The notes: generated by a model from the sequence alone, not told the origin. Shown: positions 17,619-28,723, numbered from the stretch's first letter. The stretch is DNA of 64,000 nucleotides from Pseudomaricurvus albidus (GCF_018863235.1 NZ_JAHKRS010000002.1:248001-312000); one strand, 5' to 3'. Translations and numbers: made by a program.

Positions 17619-19835
17619 ATGAGCGTGAAATTTCAAAGGCAGCTTAAGCCTTTAACTTTGGGTGTTGCTCTTGCTATTAGTGGTGTACAGGTGCCGGCAT
17701 GGGCTCAATCCAGTGGGTTTGCCATCGAAGAAGTTGTGGTAACGGCCCGTAAGCGGGAAGAGTCCCTGCAAGACATTCCCATGGCGGTATCGGCCATGGG
17801 TGCTGAAAGCATGCGCCAGAAAGGTATTCAAAGCATTGATGATATGGGAGGGCGCGTGCCGGGTTTCCAGATCAATATGTTCAGTGCATCGGAGCCCGAT
17901 ATTTTTATGCGAGGCATCGGTACGGATATTGAGAGTGCGGGGGCTGCAGGGGCCATTGGTGTGTTTGTTGACGAAGTCTATATGTCTCGCGGCGCAGGAG
18001 CAACTTCCGACCTGTTTGATCTGGAGCGAGTAGAAATCCTGCGCGGCCCGCAAGGCACACTCTATGGCAAAAATGTTGTCGGTGGTGCGATCAGTTATAT
18101 CACGGCAAAGCCGACACAAGAATTTGACGCGATGGTTGAAGGGACGCTTGGAGATTACAGTCAGCGCGAAGTGCGGGGCTATGTGAATGGTGCGTTAACC
18201 GACACCTTGTCCGGGCGTGTGTCTGCCAGTAAGCGTGTGCGCGATGGGTATGCAAAGAACACTTATACCGGCAATGACATGGAAGATCTTGATAATGAAT
18301 CTTTTCGTGCGCAGATTGCCTGGGATCCCAGCGACAGTTTGCGGGTGTTGTTCAGTGTTGATCAATTCAAGAGCGATTCAACCGCTCGCTGGCGTGACAT
18401 GAGCATAGTCTCTGATTGGAATGCGCCGTTTAAAAATTCAGATCCGAGAAAAGGCCCCAACAATGTGGATGGTGTTGAGCAGGCTGAAGCTCAAGGCGCG
18501 ACAATGCGCATCGAATGGGATGTCGATGATGTGACGTTTACTTCGTTAACAGCCTATCGTGAGAACGAATCCAACTTTCTGGAAAACTCGGCTGGCACTT
18601 ACTACGATTTCAGTAAAAGTGAGTTCGAAAATCCCGATGACTTGTATATCCAGAACAAAACTGAAGAGAGTGAGCAGTTCTCCCAGGAGTTTCGTCTGTC
18701 ATCAAGCGGGGAGAACCTGAGCTGGGTCTTGGGAGCTTATTACCTGCATGAGAATGTCAGTCGACAGGAAAATGCCGACTATGTTTTCTACTTCCCGGAA
18801 TGGTACTACGTATTCGAAGGTCAGGATTTCAATTCAACGCACAGCTCGACAGACAGTACTGCAGTTTTTGGTCAGGCAACCTATGATTTCAATGAGCAGT
18901 GGAGTCTTACCGCTGGCTTACGCTGGAGTCGGGATGACAAAGAGTTTACGGCATCCCATTGGGGGATCCCCCTCAATGGTGAGCCCTTCCAGTCACCCTG
19001 GCAGAATCCAGGTACCGAAGATACCAACAAGGCCGGGGATGAAGATACCTTTGGTGCTGTCACCACAATGTTGACGGTGAACTATCGTCCTGCCGATGAT
19101 GTACTGCTCTATGCCAGCTACTCCGAGGGTTATAAAAGCGGCGGCTGGAATGGTGAAGCGTCCTTGTCTCCTGCTGATGTGCAGCAAGGTTTTGACGAAG
19201 AGTTCGCAGAAAATTATGAGTTGGGCTTGAAGTCTGAATGGCTGGATCGTCGGTTGCAGTTGAACGTTGCGGCCTTTATGGTTTTCTACAGTGATCAGCA
19301 AATTCAGCAATTGGTTCGCTCTGGATCTGCGCCGCCGAGCTACAAAATTGCCAATGCCGATGTGGAAGCGTCAGGCGTTGAAATGGAAGTTGTCTATTTG
19401 CCGATGGAAGGGTTAACCCTGTCGGGCAGTTATGGATTCCTGAATTCAGAGTTTGTTTCGGATCTGGATATCGATGGTGAAAATCTGAATGGCAACAAAA
19501 CTCAGCGCTCGCCGGAAAATACTTACAATATCTCAGCGGTCTATGAGTGGGATGTTGCGGATATGGGTGCTGCGAATATCCGTTTGGATTATCGCTGGCA
19601 GGACGATTTCTTCTTTGACAACGATAACAACCCGTTAACTGAGGTTGATGATCAATACACATTGGATGCAAGTGTAGGTTTTGTCAGTGCTGATGATCAA
19701 TGGGAGCTAAAGGTTTGGGGTAAAAACATTACCGATGAACTGAATGTGGCTTCTGTGTCTGAGATTTTCGGAACCGTATTTGCCGGTTATCAGGCTCCAA
19801 GAACCTGGGGGGTTACAGGCACCTGGCGTTTCTAG
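17619..19835 (+). CDS. TonB-dependent outer-membrane receptor
   Basis: The start is ATG 17619, behind AGGGAGGAG, giving 738 aa with a signal peptide ending VPAWA. EEVVVTARKREESLQDIPMA is the TonB-box and plug start often seen in receptors of marine Gammaproteobacteria and Sphingomonads. The plug continues with DIFMRGIGTDI and LRGPQGTLYGKNVVGGAISY, and the protein ends in a barrel strand RTWGVTGTWRF with terminal Phe. Such receptors often import aromatic or other organic substrates instead of iron. Its place between the kynurenine transporter and the LysR/nba genes suggests it takes up the pathway substrate. A terminator follows. Confidence 0.93.
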   Translation: MSVKFQRQLKPLTLGVALAISGVQVPAWAQSSGFAIEEVVVTARKREESLQDIPMAVSAMGAESMRQKGIQSIDDMGGRVPGFQINMFSASEPDIFMRGIGTDIESAGAAGAIGVFVDEVYMSRGAGATSDLFDLERVEILRGPQGTLYGKNVVGGAISYITAKPTQEFDAMVEGTLGDYSQREVRGYVNGALTDTLSGRVSASKRVRDGYAKNTYTGNDMEDLDNESFRAQIAWDPSDSLRVLFSVDQFKSDSTARWRDMSIVSDWNAPFKNSDPRKGPNNVDGVEQAEAQGATMRIEWDVDDVTFTSLTAYRENESNFLENSAGTYYDFSKSEFENPDDLYIQNKTEESEQFSQEFRLSSSGENLSWVLGAYYLHENVSRQENADYVFYFPEWYYVFEGQDFNSTHSSTDSTAVFGQATYDFNEQWSLTAGLRWSRDDKEFTASHWGIPLNGEPFQSPWQNPGTEDTNKAGDEDTFGAVTTMLTVNYRPADDVLLYASYSEGYKSGGWNGEASLSPADVQQGFDEEFAENYELGLKSEWLDRRLQLNVAAFMVFYSDQQIQQLVRSGSAPPSYKIANADVEASGVEMEVVYLPMEGLTLSGSYGFLNSEFVSDLDIDGENLNGNKTQRSPENTYNISAVYEWDVADMGAANIRLDYRWQDDFFFDNDNNPLTEVDDQYTLDASVGFVSADDQWELKVWGKNITDELNVASVSEIFGTVFAGYQAPRTWGVTGTWRF

Positions 19836-19883
19836 AACAGGATAAGACTGTCGCTCTTGTGTAGTTAAAAATGCGCAGTTAAT

Positions 19884-19913
19884 AAAAAAGCACCGTATTG
19901 CGGTGCTTTTTTT
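19884..19913. terminator. Bidirectional terminator between the TonB receptor and the LysR gene
   Basis: GCACCG (19890-19895) pairs with CGGTGC (19901-19906) around TATTG, flanked by six A on the left and seven T on the right. It serves both converging genes. Confidence 0.9.
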
Positions 19914-19929
19914 GTTCCAGGATTGTAAT

Positions 19930-20877
19930 TCAGGTGATTGAAATGTTGTCTGCGACATCGTGCAGTTTTTCCAGCAGGTAGAATGCTGCCGGTGAAAGTT
20001 CCCTGCCTTCCCGCAGGCTGACTCCGATAGGACCGGGTTTTATTCCAAGTTCCACCGGTATCCGAATCAGATTGCCAGAGCGTTCGTAAGACAGGGCGAC
20101 CTGGGCTGGCAAGGCGGCAATCATGTCGGTTTCTTCCAGTAAGGTCCGGTTGGCAAGAATGGATACTGACTCGACGGCCCGGGCCGGCGGCTCCAGTCCT
20201 GCCTCGGATAATGCGGTATTAATTTCCTGCCGCAAATTGGTGGTCTGCGGAGGCAAAATCCATTCATATTGCATAAGTTCTTTGAGTGGGAAGTTGCGCT
20301 TGCTGGCCAAAGGGTGACCTTTACGGGCCACCAGTACAACGGGCTCGTAGTAGAGAATCTCGCTGGCAATCCCTTCATCCTGAGGGGCTTTAGGCAGTCG
20401 GCCAACCACCAGGTCTATATCCCCGATGCGCAATCCGCCCAGCAGGGTGTCAATCGTACCCTCCACCAGATTAATGGAGACATTGGGACGTTCGTTTTTC
20501 AATTTGGCGATTGCGCTGGGCAGTAAACTGGCACTGGCTGCGAGCAGTGTCCCTACGGTGACGCGCCCCGAAAGGCCTCCCTTGAGTGAGGCCAGTTCTT
20601 CGCTGGCGTGCTTCACCTGCGACAAGATTAATTTCGCGTGCTTAATAACAATATCGCCGTAGAGGGTTGGGGTGACGCCGCGGGATGAGCGGTCAAATAA
20701 CTCCACCTCCAGGTCATTTTCCAGATCGCGAATGGTTTTGGTCGCTGCGGGTTGCGCCATGTTCAGAAGTTGCGCGGCTTTGAAAATGTTGCGCTGCTCA
20801 TTGACGGTCACCAGCAGTTTCAGATGCTTGAATTTAAGTCGGGCAATAAGTGTGCGTTCAAACTTGTCGGGGGTCAT
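19930..20877 (-). CDS. LysR-family transcriptional regulator
   Basis: The N-terminal winged HTH is clear: LKFKHLKLLVTVNEQRNIFK, then AAQLLNMAQPAATKTIRDLE and LFDRSSRGVTPT. A periplasmic-binding-like effector domain follows (GRVTVGTLLAASASLLPSAI onward). The sequence resembles the GbpR/PcaQ branch, which controls aromatic and sugar-acid catabolism. I chose ATG 20877 because GCGGAAG lies just upstream; an ATG at 20904 would add nine residues (MPIRIAEAT). It is divergent from the porin gene and flanked by the receptor gene, so it is the natural candidate regulator of the block. The effector could be a pathway intermediate such as 3-hydroxyanthranilate, which is inference. Confidence 0.88.
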   Translation of the reverse strand: MTPDKFERTLIARLKFKHLKLLVTVNEQRNIFKAAQLLNMAQPAATKTIRDLENDLEVELFDRSSRGVTPTLYGDIVIKHAKLILSQVKHASEELASLKGGLSGRVTVGTLLAASASLLPSAIAKLKNERPNVSINLVEGTIDTLLGGLRIGDIDLVVGRLPKAPQDEGIASEILYYEPVVLVARKGHPLASKRNFPLKELMQYEWILPPQTTNLRQEINTALSEAGLEPPARAVESVSILANRTLLEETDMIAALPAQVALSYERSGNLIRIPVELGIKPGPIGVSLREGRELSPAAFYLLEKLHDVADNISIT

Positions 20878-21079
20878 GGTCGCTTCCGCTATTCTGATTG
20901 GCATCTTTAACGCTTAATGAAAGTACCATAATGCCTGCCTTCACGTCATGGAAAAATGAATATTAGTCTTCCTGGCTATCACTAAGTTGTTATAGCTTGC
21001 GGGCGATTCATTATTTCAGCCGACGATAACCTTCCCCTAACCTCTGACTTTTTTAGTCGAAGGGGCAAGAGGCGAAAGG

Positions 21080-22390
21080 ATGGTCATCAGAACAGTGAAG
21101 TCATTGATGGCGGGAACAATATTGTCTGTGCCTGTTGTGGTTCCGGCGTTGGTTGCTTCAGCGGAATCCGCAGGTGAGGTTTCCGGAAAACCAGTTATCA
21201 CTCCTTTCAACCCTCCTTGGGATGCGCCGCGGCTTTTGAATGAAAATCTGAGTTGGGGCGGTGAATATGTGAATCAAATCATCAGGCGGGACAAGTCGGC
21301 ACAGCTTCCGGCTGAGCACTTGATTGGTCAGGAGCTAAAGTTGGGGCTTGCCGCCAAACCGTTTCATCGAGTGAGTGGTCTGGTCACATTAAAGTGGCAG
21401 GAAGCCATTATTATTGATGAACCTGATCAGGCTTCCAGGCTAGGGTTCGAAAGCGCCTACGTTTCCTGGCTCAATGAGAGCGGTGATCCTCTATTGTCCC
21501 TGGGGCGTTATTACTACGAGGATTCCCGAGGCTTTTTGTTTCATCAAAGCGTTGATGGCATACACGCACAACACCACTGGAAAACTTCAGGTTGGGACTG
21601 GCAGTTTACGGCATTTGCAGGCCGTCAGGGTGTGTGGAAAGAGGACTTTCTGGCGAATCAGGGCATTGATGATACCAGTTACGGTTTCCTGGAATGGAAG
21701 GCCCACAATCAACAGCGGCAAGCCAGCGCTTATATGTTTTTTCGGGAAAGCCACAACAGGCAAAATGACAGCCCACAGATATTCGGTGTCCGCAGTTTGG
21801 GACAGATTACCAACTCACTCGATCACTGGCTGGAGTTGATGGTTGCTCGGGGGGAATCTGGCAATGAGTCTATTCGTGCCTATGCCATGGATGTGGGCGC
21901 CATATGGCAAATGAGTAGTTGGGCTAGTGCTGTCGTCGGTTATGCCTATGGCAGTGGAGACAAACAACTGGACGATGGAATCGATCAGCGTTTTCGCCAG
22001 AGCGGCTTGCAGCTGAATAATGGTTGGATAGGCCGCGGGGGCGCGAAACTGAAATACTACGGAGAGCTCACCAAGCCGGAGCTCAGCAATATCTCGCTAT
22101 CTACGCTGGGATTGCGTTTCACACCCTTTGAGAAAGCCTCAATTGAATTGTTGTATCACGATTATCGTCAGGCTCAGGCAGATACGCAATTCTATGGCTT
22201 TGGATTGAAAGACAGTCCCAATGGCATCGATAAAGGGCTGGGGGAAGAATGGGATCTGGTGCTCAGCTACCGAAAAATCCCGGGATGGAAGCTGGAGTTA
22301 AATTTGGCCCAGTTCCGTCCAGGGAAGGCTTTTGGAGGACGTTCAAAAACATTGTCGCTGATTTATCTGGAGACACGCTGGCGGTTTTGA
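21080..22390 (+). CDS. Outer-membrane beta-barrel porin, alginate-export-like
   Basis: The 436-aa product has a signal peptide (IRTVKSLMAGTILSVPVVVP, cleavage near ASAES). It then shows a long series of alternating amphipathic strands rich in Tyr, Trp and Gly, ending in a C-terminal aromatic strand LSLIYLETRWRF typical of outer-membrane proteins. The general pattern resembles the alginate_export/AlgE-like barrel family, but I cannot confirm it by alignment. GGCGAAAGG lies before the ATG. It is divergent from the LysR gene and upstream of the nba operon, so a role in substrate passage across the outer membrane is likely. Confidence 0.7.
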   Translation: MVIRTVKSLMAGTILSVPVVVPALVASAESAGEVSGKPVITPFNPPWDAPRLLNENLSWGGEYVNQIIRRDKSAQLPAEHLIGQELKLGLAAKPFHRVSGLVTLKWQEAIIIDEPDQASRLGFESAYVSWLNESGDPLLSLGRYYYEDSRGFLFHQSVDGIHAQHHWKTSGWDWQFTAFAGRQGVWKEDFLANQGIDDTSYGFLEWKAHNQQRQASAYMFFRESHNRQNDSPQIFGVRSLGQITNSLDHWLELMVARGESGNESIRAYAMDVGAIWQMSSWASAVVGYAYGSGDKQLDDGIDQRFRQSGLQLNNGWIGRGGAKLKYYGELTKPELSNISLSTLGLRFTPFEKASIELLYHDYRQAQADTQFYGFGLKDSPNGIDKGLGEEWDLVLSYRKIPGWKLELNLAQFRPGKAFGGRSKTLSLIYLETRWRF

Positions 22391-22440
22391 TCAATTTTCA
22401 ACAGGTATATTAAAAATAATATATCAGATCATAAAATTGT

Positions 22441-22474
22441 TATTTTTCCATTATGTTAGGCTGCCGTAAAGTGG
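22441..22474 (+). promoter_or_regulatory. Promoter/operator-like element shared with the TonB receptor gene, copy 2
   Basis: This copy, with core GGCTGCCGTAAAGTGG, matches 17461-17494 at 29 of 34 positions. It ends 95 bp before the ATG of nbaE, in the 178-bp gap after the porin gene. A TTATGTTA run inside it could be a -10 element. The spacing places it as the promoter or operator of the eight-gene nba operon. Confidence 0.55.
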
Positions 22475-22568
22475 CTCCAGAACAAACGCGATCTTGTCTG
22501 AATCACTGGCATTCAAACCGGTGACTGAAGAGAGTTCGCCAGCATTTACTGGGAGCAGGTATAAGCCG

Positions 22569-24047
22569 ATGTACGAAAAAGTTCCTCACGCAGGTGGTGT
22601 CCTTAAAAATTATGTGGCGGGTGAGTTTATTGCCGGCGAAAACCTGTTTGCCAACATCAATCCCGTGGATGGCTCCGTAATCAATCGCGTTGCCGAAGCG
22701 GATGGGGTTACTGTGGATGTGGCCGTTAAGGCTGCGCGTCAGGCGCTGACCGGTGAGTGGGGACGTATGACTCAGTCGGAGCGCTGCAAATTATTGCACA
22801 AGGTGGCCGATGCCATTGAGGCGCGCTTCGATGAATTTGTCGCAGCGGAAATGGCCGATACCGGAAAATCTTTTTTTCAGGCGCGCAACATCGACATTCC
22901 TCGCGGCGCCGCCAACTTTCGAATTTTTGCCGACTTGGTGACCTCACAATCCAGTGAGTGTTTTCAGACACCTACCGATGATGGTCGCGGTGCCCTTAAC
23001 TATGCGGTCAATAAGCCGCTGGGCGTGGTGGCGGTCATTGCGCCCTGGAATTTACCCCTGTTGTTATTGACCTGGAAGCTGGCACCAGCCCTGGCTGCCG
23101 GAAATACGGTGATTGCCAAACCCTCGGAAGAAACGCCTGCGACGGCAACATTACTGGCAGAAGTGATGCACGAGGTAGGAATGCCCACAGGGGTGTTTAA
23201 TCTGGTGCACGGTTTTGGTCCAAACTCGGCGGGTGAATTTTTGACAACTCATCCGGGGGTCGATGCGGTGACCTTTACCGGTGAATCAAAAACCGGATCC
23301 GCCATAATGCGGGCAGCTGCCGATGGTGTAAAGGCGCTGTCTTTTGAATTGGGTGGTAAAAATGCCGGCATCATTTTTGACGATTGTGATTTTGAAGAAG
23401 CCGTGAACGGGAGCGTCCGTTCGGTATTCACCAACGGCGGTCAGGTGTGTTTGTGTACGGAGCGGCTCTATGTGCAACGCTCTATTTTCGATCGGTTTGT
23501 TGCGGCATTAAAAATCAGGGCAGAAGCCATCAATATCGGTTGGCCGCTGGACGAGAGTACCGATATGGGGCCGGTGATTTCTCACAAGCACCGAGACAAG
23601 GTCATATCGTATTTTGAATCCGCCAAAGCCGAAGGCGCAACAGTGGTGACAGGTGGTGGAATTCCTGAATTTGGAGATGACCGCGATAAGGGCGCATTTG
23701 TTCAGCCAACGATTTTCACCGGATTGCCCGAAGATGCCCGTATCGTTAAAGAAGAGGTGTTTGGCCCGGTTTGTCACATTGCGCCTTTCGATACTGAAGA
23801 AGAAGCGGTGGCTATGGCCAACAACAGCAATTACGGCTTGGCAGCCACGGTGTGGACGACCAACTTGCAGCGTGCTCACCGAGTCGCTCAACAGATGGAG
23901 GTTGGCGTTGCCTGGGTGAACACCTGGTATCTGCGTGATCTGCGAACACCATTCGGTGGCGTCAAACTCTCCGGTGTTGGTCGTGAAGGCGGGGTGCATT
24001 CCCTGAACTTTTATTCTGAACCAACCAATATTTGCATCAAGCTTTAG
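22569..24047 (+). CDS. nbaE: 2-aminomuconic 6-semialdehyde dehydrogenase
   Basis: This NAD+-dependent aldehyde dehydrogenase oxidises 2-aminomuconic semialdehyde to 2-aminomuconate, step 3 of the 3-hydroxyanthranilate pathway. It has the ALDH core: IAPWNLPLLLLTWKLAPALA, FTGESKTGSAIM, catalytic Glu in LSFELGGKNAG and catalytic Cys in NGGQVCLCTERLYV. The sequence is of the hydroxy/amino-muconic semialdehyde class (INPVDGS, YLRDLRTPFGGVKLSGVGRE). The frame is open from a TTG at 22494, but ATG 22569 (MYEKVPHAGG) follows GGGAGCAGG and gives 492 aa, the usual length. It is the first gene of the nba operon. Confidence 0.92.
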   Translation: MYEKVPHAGGVLKNYVAGEFIAGENLFANINPVDGSVINRVAEADGVTVDVAVKAARQALTGEWGRMTQSERCKLLHKVADAIEARFDEFVAAEMADTGKSFFQARNIDIPRGAANFRIFADLVTSQSSECFQTPTDDGRGALNYAVNKPLGVVAVIAPWNLPLLLLTWKLAPALAAGNTVIAKPSEETPATATLLAEVMHEVGMPTGVFNLVHGFGPNSAGEFLTTHPGVDAVTFTGESKTGSAIMRAAADGVKALSFELGGKNAGIIFDDCDFEEAVNGSVRSVFTNGGQVCLCTERLYVQRSIFDRFVAALKIRAEAINIGWPLDESTDMGPVISHKHRDKVISYFESAKAEGATVVTGGGIPEFGDDRDKGAFVQPTIFTGLPEDARIVKEEVFGPVCHIAPFDTEEEAVAMANNSNYGLAATVWTTNLQRAHRVAQQMEVGVAWVNTWYLRDLRTPFGGVKLSGVGREGGVHSLNFYSEPTNICIKL

Positions 24048-24071
24048 TCGTTATTTCTCAGGTTATTCATT

Positions 24072-24866
24072 ATGACGAACGAAATTATATTAGAAGCAGC
24101 AGAGTCCATTCGTGCCGCTTATGCCAGTGGTTCAGCTTGCAAACCGGTACGCGATATTTTGCCCGCCATGAGTTTGGAAACGGCCTACGCGGTGCAACAT
24201 GTCAATACTCAACACTGGATTGAACAGGGGCGTCGAGTGGTTGGCTGTAAAGCCGGTTTGACTTCAAAAACAGTACAGTCTCAATTAGGTGTGGATCAGC
24301 CGGATTTTGGTGTGCTGTTTGCGGACATGTTTGTCAGTGACGGCGCAGAAGTCAGTGTCAATCGTGTGATGCAGCCAAAAGTAGAAGCTGAAGTGGCGCT
24401 GGTTTTGGAACGTGATCTGGATATGACACTGCCCACCGTTGCCGATGTGATTCGAGCAACTGCCTATGTTTTGCCAGCGATCGAGGTTGTTGGCAGCCGC
24501 ATTCAAAACTGGGATATCAATATCGTCGATACGATTGCAGATAATGCTTCCAGTGGTTTGTACGTGTTGGGGAACTCACCGAAAAGACTCGAAGACGTCG
24601 ACTTGCAATTGTGTGGCATGGTGATGGAGCGCCGTGGGGAACAAATTTCTGTAGGTGCTGGACAGGCGTGTCTTGGCCATCCATTAAATGCGGCCGTCTG
24701 GTTGGCGCGTACCTTTGTTGATGTCGGTATGCCATTAAAGGCCGGGGACACAATTTTAACAGGGGCGCTCGGGCCGATGGTGTCCGTTGCACCGGGAGAC
24801 CGGGTTGAAGCTCGTATCTCGGGATTGGGAAGCGTCCGTGTCGAATTTGCTGCGGAGGATCAATGA
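24072..24866 (+). CDS. nbaH: 2-oxopent-4-enoate hydratase
   Basis: This enzyme adds water to 2-oxopent-4-enoate, giving 4-hydroxy-2-oxovalerate. At 264 aa it belongs to the MhpD/DmpE/XylJ hydratase family. Typical segments are [33 protein letters not shown], the metal-site Glu pair in [16 protein letters not shown] and [14 protein letters not shown]. It differs from the related decarboxylase encoded downstream by the LTSKTVQ...QPDFG pattern. It overlaps the next gene by 4 bp (ATGA), so translation is coupled. Confidence 0.9.
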   Translation: MTNEIILEAAESIRAAYASGSACKPVRDILPAMSLETAYAVQHVNTQHWIEQGRRVVGCKAGLTSKTVQSQLGVDQPDFGVLFADMFVSDGAEVSVNRVMQPKVEAEVALVLERDLDMTLPTVADVIRATAYVLPAIEVVGSRIQNWDINIVDTIADNASSGLYVLGNSPKRLEDVDLQLCGMVMERRGEQISVGAGQACLGHPLNAAVWLARTFVDVGMPLKAGDTILTGALGPMVSVAPGDRVEARISGLGSVRVEFAAEDQ

Positions 24867-25837
24867 TGTCCATTGATCAAAAATTACCAATGCCGGAACG
24901 AATCAAAGTAGCGATCATCGGCTCGGGAAATATTGGCACAGATTTAATGATTAAAATCCTGTGTACTTCAGAAGTGCTGTCACTGTCGGCCATGGTTGGA
25001 ATTGATCCGGAGTCCGATGGATTGGCTCGGGCGCAACGGATGGGTGTGGCGACGACTCATCAAGGTCTTGATGGACTCTTGGCTATGGCGGAATTCGATG
25101 ACATTAAAATTGTTTTTGATGCAACCTCCGCAGGCGCTCATAAATACCACAACGATATTTTGCAACAACATGGCAAGGTCGTTGTCGATCTTACGCCTGC
25201 GGCCATCGGACCCTATGCCGTGCCCGTGGTGAATGTGGAGGAACACCTGAATCAGGGCAATGTGAACATGGTGACTTGTGGTGGTCAGGCGACCATTCCG
25301 ATGGTGGCTGCCGTAAGTCGGGTTGCCCCTGTTCATTATGCAGAAATTATCGCGTCTGTCGCCTCCCGATCAGCCGGTCCCGGTACCAGAGCCAACATTG
25401 ATGAATTTACCCAAACAACCGCAAGGGCTATTGAACAGGTGGGCGGTGCCGCCAAAGGTAAGGCCATCATTATTTTAAATCCGGCGGAGCCTCCCATGAT
25501 CATGCGTGATACGGTCCTGGTGCTGAGCGATTCTGCCAGTGAATCGGATATACAGGCTTCGGTCGATCGGATGGTCGCGGACGTTCAGAGCTACGTGCCG
25601 GGTTATCGATTAAAACAAAAGGTGCAGTTTGAACACTTTAGCAGTGAGGCGCCTTTGCATATTCCTGGATACGGAGAGTTTACGGGGTTGAAATCTTCAA
25701 TTTTTCTTGAAGTCGAAGGCGCTGCGCATTACCTGCCTGCCTACGCGGGAAACCTGGATATTATGACGTCAGCAGCTTTGGGAACGGCGGAACGAATTGC
25801 GCTTAAAAAGTTTCAGGTGCAGGCGTGTGAGGGGTAA
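24863..25837 (+). CDS. nbaJ: Acetaldehyde dehydrogenase (acylating)
   Basis: It oxidises acetaldehyde with CoA and NAD+ to acetyl-CoA, normally receiving the toxic aldehyde by channelling from the aldolase. The 324-aa protein is of the DmpF/MhpF family. Its features are a Rossmann motif [45 protein letters not shown], and the catalytic Cys in [16 protein letters not shown]. It overlaps the hydratase stop by 4 bp and is followed 3 bp later by its aldolase partner, as in other meta-cleavage operons. Confidence 0.94.
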   Translation: MMSIDQKLPMPERIKVAIIGSGNIGTDLMIKILCTSEVLSLSAMVGIDPESDGLARAQRMGVATTHQGLDGLLAMAEFDDIKIVFDATSAGAHKYHNDILQQHGKVVVDLTPAAIGPYAVPVVNVEEHLNQGNVNMVTCGGQATIPMVAAVSRVAPVHYAEIIASVASRSAGPGTRANIDEFTQTTARAIEQVGGAAKGKAIIILNPAEPPMIMRDTVLVLSDSASESDIQASVDRMVADVQSYVPGYRLKQKVQFEHFSSEAPLHIPGYGEFTGLKSSIFLEVEGAAHYLPAYAGNLDIMTSAALGTAERIALKKFQVQACEG

Positions 25838-25840
25838 ACC

Positions 25841-26905
25841 ATGAAGGATAAAACTCAACAACTTTATATTCAGGATGTCACCCTGCGTGATGGAATGCAC
25901 GCAGTGCGTCATCAATACAGTCTGGATCAGGTGCAGAATATTGCCCGAGCTCTCGAGGCTGCTGGTGTTGATGCATTAGAAGTTGCCCACGGTGATGGTC
26001 TGGGTGGATCCAGTTTTAATTACGGTTTTGGTGCACACACGGATAAAGAGTGGATCGAAGCAGTTGCGGATGTTCTGGAAAAAACCATTCTCACCACGCT
26101 TATTTTGCCGGGCATTGCAGTTAAAGAAGATTTGCGGTGGGCTTATGCAGCCGGTGTTCGATCTGTAAGAGTTGCAACTCACTGTACCGAGGGTGATATT
26201 TCCCGGCAGCACATTGAGTACGCGCGTGAGCTGGGCATGGACACCATTGGCTTTTTGATGATGTCGCATATGAACAGTCCCGAAGGTCTGGCGCATCAAG
26301 CTCAGCTGATGGAATCTTACGGTGCCCAGAGTGTGTATGTGGTGGATTCCGGTGGCGCCATGAACATGAACGATGTTGCTGCCCGTGTCTCTGCCCTGAG
26401 AAATCGGTTAAAGCCGGAAACGGAGATAGGTATACACGCTCATCACAATCTGTCTCTGGGCGTGGCCAACTCCATTGTGGCTGCAGAGCACGGGGCTCGA
26501 CGTATTGATGCATCACTGGCAGGCATGGGAGCTGGTGCAGGTAATGCACCATTGGAAGTTTTCATTGCCGCGGCAGATCGAATGGGACTCAAACACGGCA
26601 GTGATTTGTACACACTGATGGATGCCGCTGACGATCTGGTCAGGCCTCTTCAGGATCGTCCGGTTCAGGTGGATCGGGAAACGTTATCGCTGGGATATGC
26701 GGGTGTTTATTCCAGCTTTTTACGGCATGCGGAAAAAGCGGCGGCAACCTACGGGCTGGATACTTGCGAGATCCTGGTAGAGCTGGGCGCCCGTGCCATG
26801 GTGGGTGGTCAGGAAGATATGATTGTGGATGTGGCCCTGGACTTGTTGAGTCAAAAAGAGCAGAGCACGTCGAACATTAATAACACCGCGGAGATAAAGC
26901 TGTGA
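25841..26905 (+). CDS. nbaI: 4-hydroxy-2-oxovalerate aldolase
   Basis: It cleaves 4-hydroxy-2-oxovalerate to pyruvate and acetaldehyde. It is a DmpG-type TIM barrel of 354 aa with a DRE-TIM motif [30 protein letters not shown] and the Mn2+-binding [13 protein letters not shown]. The C-terminal communication domain that docks the dehydrogenase is present ([20 protein letters not shown]). Its TGA overlaps the GTG start of the next gene. Confidence 0.94.
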   Translation: MKDKTQQLYIQDVTLRDGMHAVRHQYSLDQVQNIARALEAAGVDALEVAHGDGLGGSSFNYGFGAHTDKEWIEAVADVLEKTILTTLILPGIAVKEDLRWAYAAGVRSVRVATHCTEGDISRQHIEYARELGMDTIGFLMMSHMNSPEGLAHQAQLMESYGAQSVYVVDSGGAMNMNDVAARVSALRNRLKPETEIGIHAHHNLSLGVANSIVAAEHGARRIDASLAGMGAGAGNAPLEVFIAAADRMGLKHGSDLYTLMDAADDLVRPLQDRPVQVDRETLSLGYAGVYSSFLRHAEKAAATYGLDTCEILVELGARAMVGGQEDMIVDVALDLLSQKEQSTSNINNTAEIKL

Positions 26906-27696
26906 ACATGTCCAACCAAGAAATAACCGAGCTTGCCGCACAGGTTGATGGTGCTGCACTTAATGCGCAAGCCATTGAGCAGCTGTCTTCACTGGGAATT
27001 GATTTATCCATTGAACAAGCCTACCAGCTACAGAGTTTGTCTGTAGCCCGGCGTTATTCTCGAGGCGAGCATCAGCTCGGCGTCAAGATGGGATTCACCA
27101 GTCGCGCCAAGATGATTCAAATGGGTGTTGATGACATGATTTGGGGGCCGTTGACCAGTGGTATGTTTATTGAAGACGGTGGCGAAATGAATTTTTCTCA
27201 TTTTATTCACCCAAGGGTAGAGCCCGAAATCGCTTTTTTATTGAAGCGCCCCTTGTCCGGAGTCATTAACCTGGCGGAAGCCATGAGCGCTGTCGAAGCT
27301 GTGGCGCCAGCTCTGGAGGTGATTGATTCACGCTACAACAATTTTCAGTTTTCTTTGCAGGATGTTATTGCCGATAACTGTTCGTCCTCTGGCTTTACCG
27401 TAGGAGCCTGGCAAAAAGCGGATGTTGATATATCCAATTTAGGTATGGTCCTGGAATTTGATGGCGCAGCCGTTCAGGTCGGTTCCAGTGCCGCCATTCT
27501 GGGAAATCCTTATCGTTCTCTGGTGGCTGCTGCTCGAATGGCTGGTGAGGCCGGAAGTGAATTAACTGCGGGCAGTATTGTATTGGCGGGCGCGGCAACG
27601 GCTGCGGAAGCTTTGAGACCCGGTGTTCATGTCAGAGTCAATACCGAAAAGTTGGGTGTAGCTGAATTTACGGTCAGCCAGCCCCTGAGTGAATGA
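26902..27696 (+). CDS. nbaG: 4-oxalocrotonate (2-oxo-3-hexenedioate) decarboxylase
   Basis: It decarboxylates 4-oxalocrotonate to 2-oxopent-4-enoate. At 264 aa it is homologous to the hydratase encoded upstream but matches the DmpH/XylI branch: [30 protein letters not shown] and [18 protein letters not shown]. The GTG at 26902 overlaps the aldolase stop and lies 8 bp after GGAG; ATG 26908 is a less well spaced alternative. The next gene begins within its stop codon (ATGA). Confidence 0.9.
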   Translation: MNMSNQEITELAAQVDGAALNAQAIEQLSSLGIDLSIEQAYQLQSLSVARRYSRGEHQLGVKMGFTSRAKMIQMGVDDMIWGPLTSGMFIEDGGEMNFSHFIHPRVEPEIAFLLKRPLSGVINLAEAMSAVEAVAPALEVIDSRYNNFQFSLQDVIADNCSSSGFTVGAWQKADVDISNLGMVLEFDGAAVQVGSSAAILGNPYRSLVAAARMAGEAGSELTAGSIVLAGAATAAEALRPGVHVRVNTEKLGVAEFTVSQPLSE

Positions 27697-28145
27697 TGGT
27701 GAGAGAAATGTGTATGACCAGAGAATCAAAAGTTGTAGACAGTCAAGTCATTGCTGGCAGGGCAAAGCCACGGGGTACCTTTCCACACTACAAGCGTGCA
27801 GGTGATTTTATTTTTGTCTCCGGCACCAGTTCCCGCCGCCCTGATAACACGTTTGTGGGTGTTGAAGTCGATGAGATGGGTACAACGAATCTTGACATAG
27901 CCGACCAAACCCGTGCTGTGATTGAAAATATTGGTGGCATTCTGAAAGAGGCGGGAGCGAATCTTTCGGATGTTGTGGAGATTAGCAGTTACCTGGTCAA
28001 TATGAATGACTTTGGTGGCTACAATCAGGTTTACAGCGAATACTTTGGAGAAGATGGGCCAACCCGAACAACCGTTGCGGTGCATCAATTGCCTCATCCT
28101 CATTTGTTGATTGAAATTAAAGCAGTCGCTTACAAACCACTGTAG
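27693..28145 (+). CDS. nbaF: 2-aminomuconate deaminase (RidA/YjgF family)
   Basis: It hydrolyses 2-aminomuconate to 4-oxalocrotonate and ammonia. The protein is a RidA-fold subunit of about 145-150 aa with [20 protein letters not shown] near the N-terminus, [20 protein letters not shown], and the C-terminal [20 protein letters not shown]. The ATG at 27693 overlaps the preceding stop; ATG at 27714 (MTRESKVV), after GGTGAGAGA, is an equally good start. Operon position identifies the substrate, since RidA sequence alone would not. Confidence 0.88.
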   Translation: MMVREMCMTRESKVVDSQVIAGRAKPRGTFPHYKRAGDFIFVSGTSSRRPDNTFVGVEVDEMGTTNLDIADQTRAVIENIGGILKEAGANLSDVVEISSYLVNMNDFGGYNQVYSEYFGEDGPTRTTVAVHQLPHPHLLIEIKAVAYKPL

Positions 28146-28171
28146 TGATTAAAACCACTCATGCTCAGTGA

Positions 28172-28723
<552 letters not shown>

